Shown here piece after piece: positions 60,756-64,000 of a DNA stretch of 64,000 bases. The stretch spans positions 16,738,037-16,802,036 of the forward strand of contig CM036617.1 in NCBI GenBank assembly GCA_020746105.1, given 5' to 3'. The translations under genes were made by a program, and so were the position numbers. This DNA comes from Trogon surrucura (lineage: Eukaryota; Chordata; Aves; Trogoniformes; Trogonidae). The notes below the pieces were generated by a model. That model ran no database searches, was not told where the DNA came from, and saw only the letters and a program-made list of their open reading frames with translations. Position 1 is the first letter of the stretch. The number at the start of each line of letters is the position of its first letter.

Positions 60756-63641
60756 ATGAAGGGGGATAGGGTTATAGCTGGGATTGCAGCAGGGCAGTGT
60801 TCTAGAAATTATGAGGACCGGATGGCCTCCCATCCCCCTAGGGTGAGATCAGTGTGCTCATCTTGCTCCCTGAAATGCTTATACACCGATGCACGCAGCA
60901 TGGGGAATAAGCAGGAGGAGCTAGAAACCTGGGTTCGGGCAGGAGATTATGATCTGGTGGCAATTACAGAGACATGGTGGGACAGCTCCCATGACTGGAA
61001 TGTGGTCATGGGTGGCTATGTCCTTTTCAGGAAAGACAGGCCAACCAGGTGAGGTGGTGGAGTCACTCTTTACGTGAAAGAGCAACTACAATGTCTTGAA
61101 TACCATCCAGGCATGGAGAAGGAGCAAGTTGAGAGTGTATGGGTTAGAATTAAGGGGCAGGCTGGCAGGAGAGATACTGTTGTGGGTGTCTATTACAGGC
61201 CACCAGACCAGGGTGAGGAAGTTGATGAGGCCTTCTACAGGCAGCTGAGAGCGGTCTCACAATCACAGGCCCTGGTTGTCGTGGGGGATTATAACTTCCC
61301 TGATATTTGCTGGAAGGACAACTCAGCCAGCCAGCCACAGACCAGGAGGTTCCTCCAGTGCATCGATGATAACTTTCTGATGCAAATGGTGGAGGAGCCA
61401 ACTAGGAGAGGAGCACTGCTGGACCTCATCCTCGCTAACAAGGAGGATCTGGTTGAAGCAGTAAAGGTTGAGGGCTGCCTTGGCTGCAGTGACCATGAAA
61501 TGGTGGAGTTCAGGATCTCATGTAGCAGAAACAAAATAGCAAGCAGAATTGCAACCCTGGACTTTGCCAAGGCAAACTTTGGATTTTTCAAGCAATTACT
61601 CGAGAAAATCCCATGGGCAAGGCTGTTTGAAGGTAAAGGGGCCCAAGATAGTTGGTTAGCGTTCAGGGACTGCTTCTACCGTGCTCAAGATCAGAGCATC
61701 CCGACACGTAGCAAGTCAAGGAAGGGAGCCAGGAGACCTGCGTGGCTAAACAGGGATCTGCTGGGTAAGCTCAAGGGCAAGAGGAGAATTTACAGATCTT
61801 GGAAGGCAGGGCTGGCCACTTGGGAAGAATATAAGGCTGTTGTGCGAGGATGTAGGGAGGCAACTAGGAAAGCAAAGGCCTCTCTAGAATTGAACCTGGC
61901 GAGAGGGGTCAAGGACAACAGGAAGAGCTTTTTCAAATACGTGGCAGATAAAACTAACACCAGAGGCAATGTAGGCCCACTGATGAATGAGGTGGGTGCC
62001 TTGGTGACAGAAGATACAGAGAAGGCAGAGTTACTGAATGCCTTCTTTGTCTCTGTCTACTCTACCGGAGGCTGTCCGGAGGAGCCCCGTTCCCCTGAGG
62101 CCCCAGAGGAAGTCAGGTCAGTGGAGGAGTTTGCTTTAGTCGATGAGGACTGGGTTAGGGAGCAATTAAGCAATCTGGATATCCATAAATCCATGGGTCC
62201 AGACGGGATGCATCCACGGGTGCTGAGGGAGCTGGCTGATGTCATTGCTAGACCACTCTCCATCATCTTTGCCAAGTCTTGGGAGAAGGGAGAGGTGCCA
62301 GAGGACTGGAGGGAAGCAAATGTCACTCCAGTCTTCAAAAAGGGCAAGAAGGAGGACCCGGGTAACTATAGACTGGTCAGCCTCACCTCCATCCCTGGGA
62401 AAGTGATGGAACGACTTATCATTGGTGCAATCTCAAGGCATATCAGGGATAAGAGGGTCATTAGAGACAGTCAACATGGCTTCACCAAAGGGAAGTCGTG
62501 CTTGACTAACCTCATAGCCTTTTACGAGGATATAACAAGGTGGATAGATGATGGCAGAGCGGTGGATGTGGTCTACCTTGACTTCAGTAAAGCATTTGAC
62601 ACAGTCTCCCACAGCATCCTTGCTGCTAAACTGAGGAAGTGTGGTCTAGACTCTTGGGTAGTCAGGTGGACTGTGAACTGGCTAAGGGGAAGAAGCCAAA
62701 GAGCTGTGGTCAATGGGGCGGAGTCTGGTTGGAGGCCTGTATCCAGTGGAGTCCCTCAAGGGTCGGTACTGGGACCAGTATTATTCAATATATTCATCCA
62801 TGACTTGGATGAGGGACTAGAGAGTACTGTCAGCAAGTTTGCTGATGACACCAAGCTGGGAGGAGTGGCTGACACGCCAGAAGGCTGTGCTGCCATCCAG
62901 CGAGACCTGGACAGGCTGGAGGGTTGGGCGGGGAAAAATTTAATGAAATCTAACAAGGGTAAGTGTAGGGTCTTGCATCTGGGTAGGAACAACCCCAGGT
63001 TCCAGTATAAGTTGGGGAATGACTTATTAGAGAGTAGTGTAGGGGAAAGGGACCTGGGAGTCTTGGTGGACAGCAGGATGACCATGAGCCAGCACTGTGC
63101 CCTTGTGGCCAGGAAGGCCAATGGCATCCTGGGGTGTATTAGAAGGGGGGTGGTTAGTAGGTCGAGAGAGGTTCTCCTTCCCCTCTACTCTGCCCTGGTG
63201 AGACCCCATCTGGAATACTGTGTCCAGTTCTGGGCCCCTCAGTTCAAGAAAGACAGGGAACTGCTGGAGAGAGTCCAGCACAGGGCAACTAGGATGATTA
63301 AGGGAGTGGAGCATCTCCCTTATGAGAAAAGACTGAGGGAGCTGGGGCTCTTTAGTTTGGAGAAGAGGAGGCTGAGGGGTGACCTCATTAATGTTTACAA
63401 ATATATCAAGGGTGAGTGTCACGAGGATGGAGCCAGGCTCTTCTCGGTGACAACCACTGATAGGACAAGGGGTAATGGGCTGAAACTGGAACATAAGAGG
63501 TTCCGCTTAAACTCGAGAAGAAACTTCTTCTCAGTGAGGGTGACGGAACACTGGAACAGGCTGCCCAGAGAGGTTGTGGAGTCTCCTTCTCTGGAGACAT
63601 TCAAGACCTGCCTGGACACGTTCCTGTGTAGCATAATCTAG
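60756..63641 (+). pseudogene. CR1 ORF2 (AP endonuclease-reverse transcriptase), one internal stop
   Basis: The span is 962 codons including the final TAA, with one in-frame TGA at codon 99 (61050-61052) where the copy on the other strand has CGA (Arg). CGA to TGA is the typical result of CpG decay. Endonuclease motifs: YTDARSMGNK (Asn51), ITETWWD (Glu72), [15 protein letters not shown] and SDHEMV. Reverse transcriptase motifs: YLDFSKAFD at about 607-615, [10 protein letters not shown] from 665 and FADD at 695-698, all with catalytic Asp residues present. Then come [11 protein letters not shown] and the conserved C-terminal [27 protein letters not shown] private change is NYRLVSL for NYRPVSL. 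The start is the ATG two bases after the ORF1 stop. Confidence 0.94.
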
Positions 63642-64000
63642 GCGTTCCTGCTCTGGCAGGGGGATTGGACTTGATGATCTTTCGAGGTCCCTTCCAATCC
63701 CTAACATTCTGTGATTCTATGATTCTATGATCTTCCCACAAGTTGCCTAGAGTGATTTCAGAAATGGTGAAGGAGAATTATGATAGTGCCAAACAAACAA
63801 AATACCCAGAAAAAAAGAAAAAGGTGTGTGTGAAAGTTATTTTTTACACCTGTGCTATGGACATTTCATTAGCTAAACGAGTTCCTAAGAGCAACTTTTT
63901 TTTTTAAGTCATACTGCCTTATCAAATTGTGATTTCTCATCCGTGACTTAGATATGTCTTGGATCAGTAACTTTTTAGAATTTTTCTTTACATTATAAAT

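Larger units (their letters stand above)
60528..63731 (+). mobile_element. CR1 LINE, 3.2 kb, 5'-truncated, nearly intact ORF2
   Basis: This is the same subfamily as 3549-7985, in the opposite orientation. Homology starts at about 60528 (TTCCTTCAATTATGAGG), inside the C-terminal third of ORF1. It runs through the whole of ORF2 to the tail ATTCTGTGATTCTATGATTC, ending near 63731. The only reading-frame lesion in ORF2 is one TGA at 61050-61052. A 5' truncation is the normal product of CR1 integration, so this copy lacks the leader and could not move on its own promoter. Confidence 0.96.

Noticed and set aside
1-64000. CRISPR arrays, bacterial operons, tRNA or rRNA genes
   Set aside because: No regularly spaced repeats, no operon-like gene packing, and no cloverleaf or rRNA-like sequence was recognised. 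The content is that of a vertebrate genome.

Overview
The window looks like bird nuclear DNA: AT-rich single-copy sequence with no convincing host gene, interrupted by many CR1 LINE (non-LTR retrotransposon) insertions and several solitary or broken LTRs of endogenous retroviruses. The avian assignment rests on the number of CR1 elements, their 3' ends made of ATTCTATGAT-type repeats, and LTR families of the kind common in bird genomes. Two CR1 copies have nearly intact reading frames, so CR1 was active fairly recently in this lineage. I cannot name the species.

Layout. 1-3.5 kb: AT-rich DNA with an LTR cut short by an old CR1 piece. 3.5-8.0 kb: a nearly full-length CR1 on the minus strand with 5' leader, ORF1 and ORF2. 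8.2-8.6 kb: an LTR. 8.6-18.1 kb: mostly unassigned, with a three-copy 31-bp tandem repeat near 9.3 kb and a 3'-less CR1 piece at 13.7-14.7 kb. 18.1-18.7 kb: a solo LTR with a 5-bp target duplication and a duplicated TATA-like block. 22.9-23.8 kb: an 893-bp ERVL-like solo LTR with a perfect 5-bp target duplication. 25.3-27.0 kb: two CR1s tail to tail. 29.7-30.9 kb and 33.1-36.1 kb: clusters of CR1 pieces and LTRs. 36-55 kb: a long, mostly unassigned stretch with three short CR1 pieces and two weak coding candidates (46.2 and 54.9 kb). 55.2-57.0 kb: two LTRs of different families, both minus. 58.1-58.5 kb: a CR1 3' end. 60.5-63.7 kb: a 3.2-kb CR1 on the plus strand with complete ORF2 apart from one in-frame stop.

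How the parts relate. The 3.5-8.0 kb and 60.5-63.7 kb CR1s are the same subfamily in opposite orientation about 53 kb apart, and a 130-bp tail of that subfamily lies at 39.1 kb. In this subfamily ORF1 (coiled coil plus SGNH esterase-like domain) ends two bases before the ATG of ORF2 (AP endonuclease plus reverse transcriptase). Each long copy has a single reading-frame lesion in ORF2, at different sites. Nothing here amounts to a new multi-gene system. The most useful observations are the near-intact CR1 pair, the ORF1/ORF2 junction, the altered ORF1 esterase motifs, LTRs whose ends are fixed by target duplications, and CR1 pieces that lack their 3' ends.
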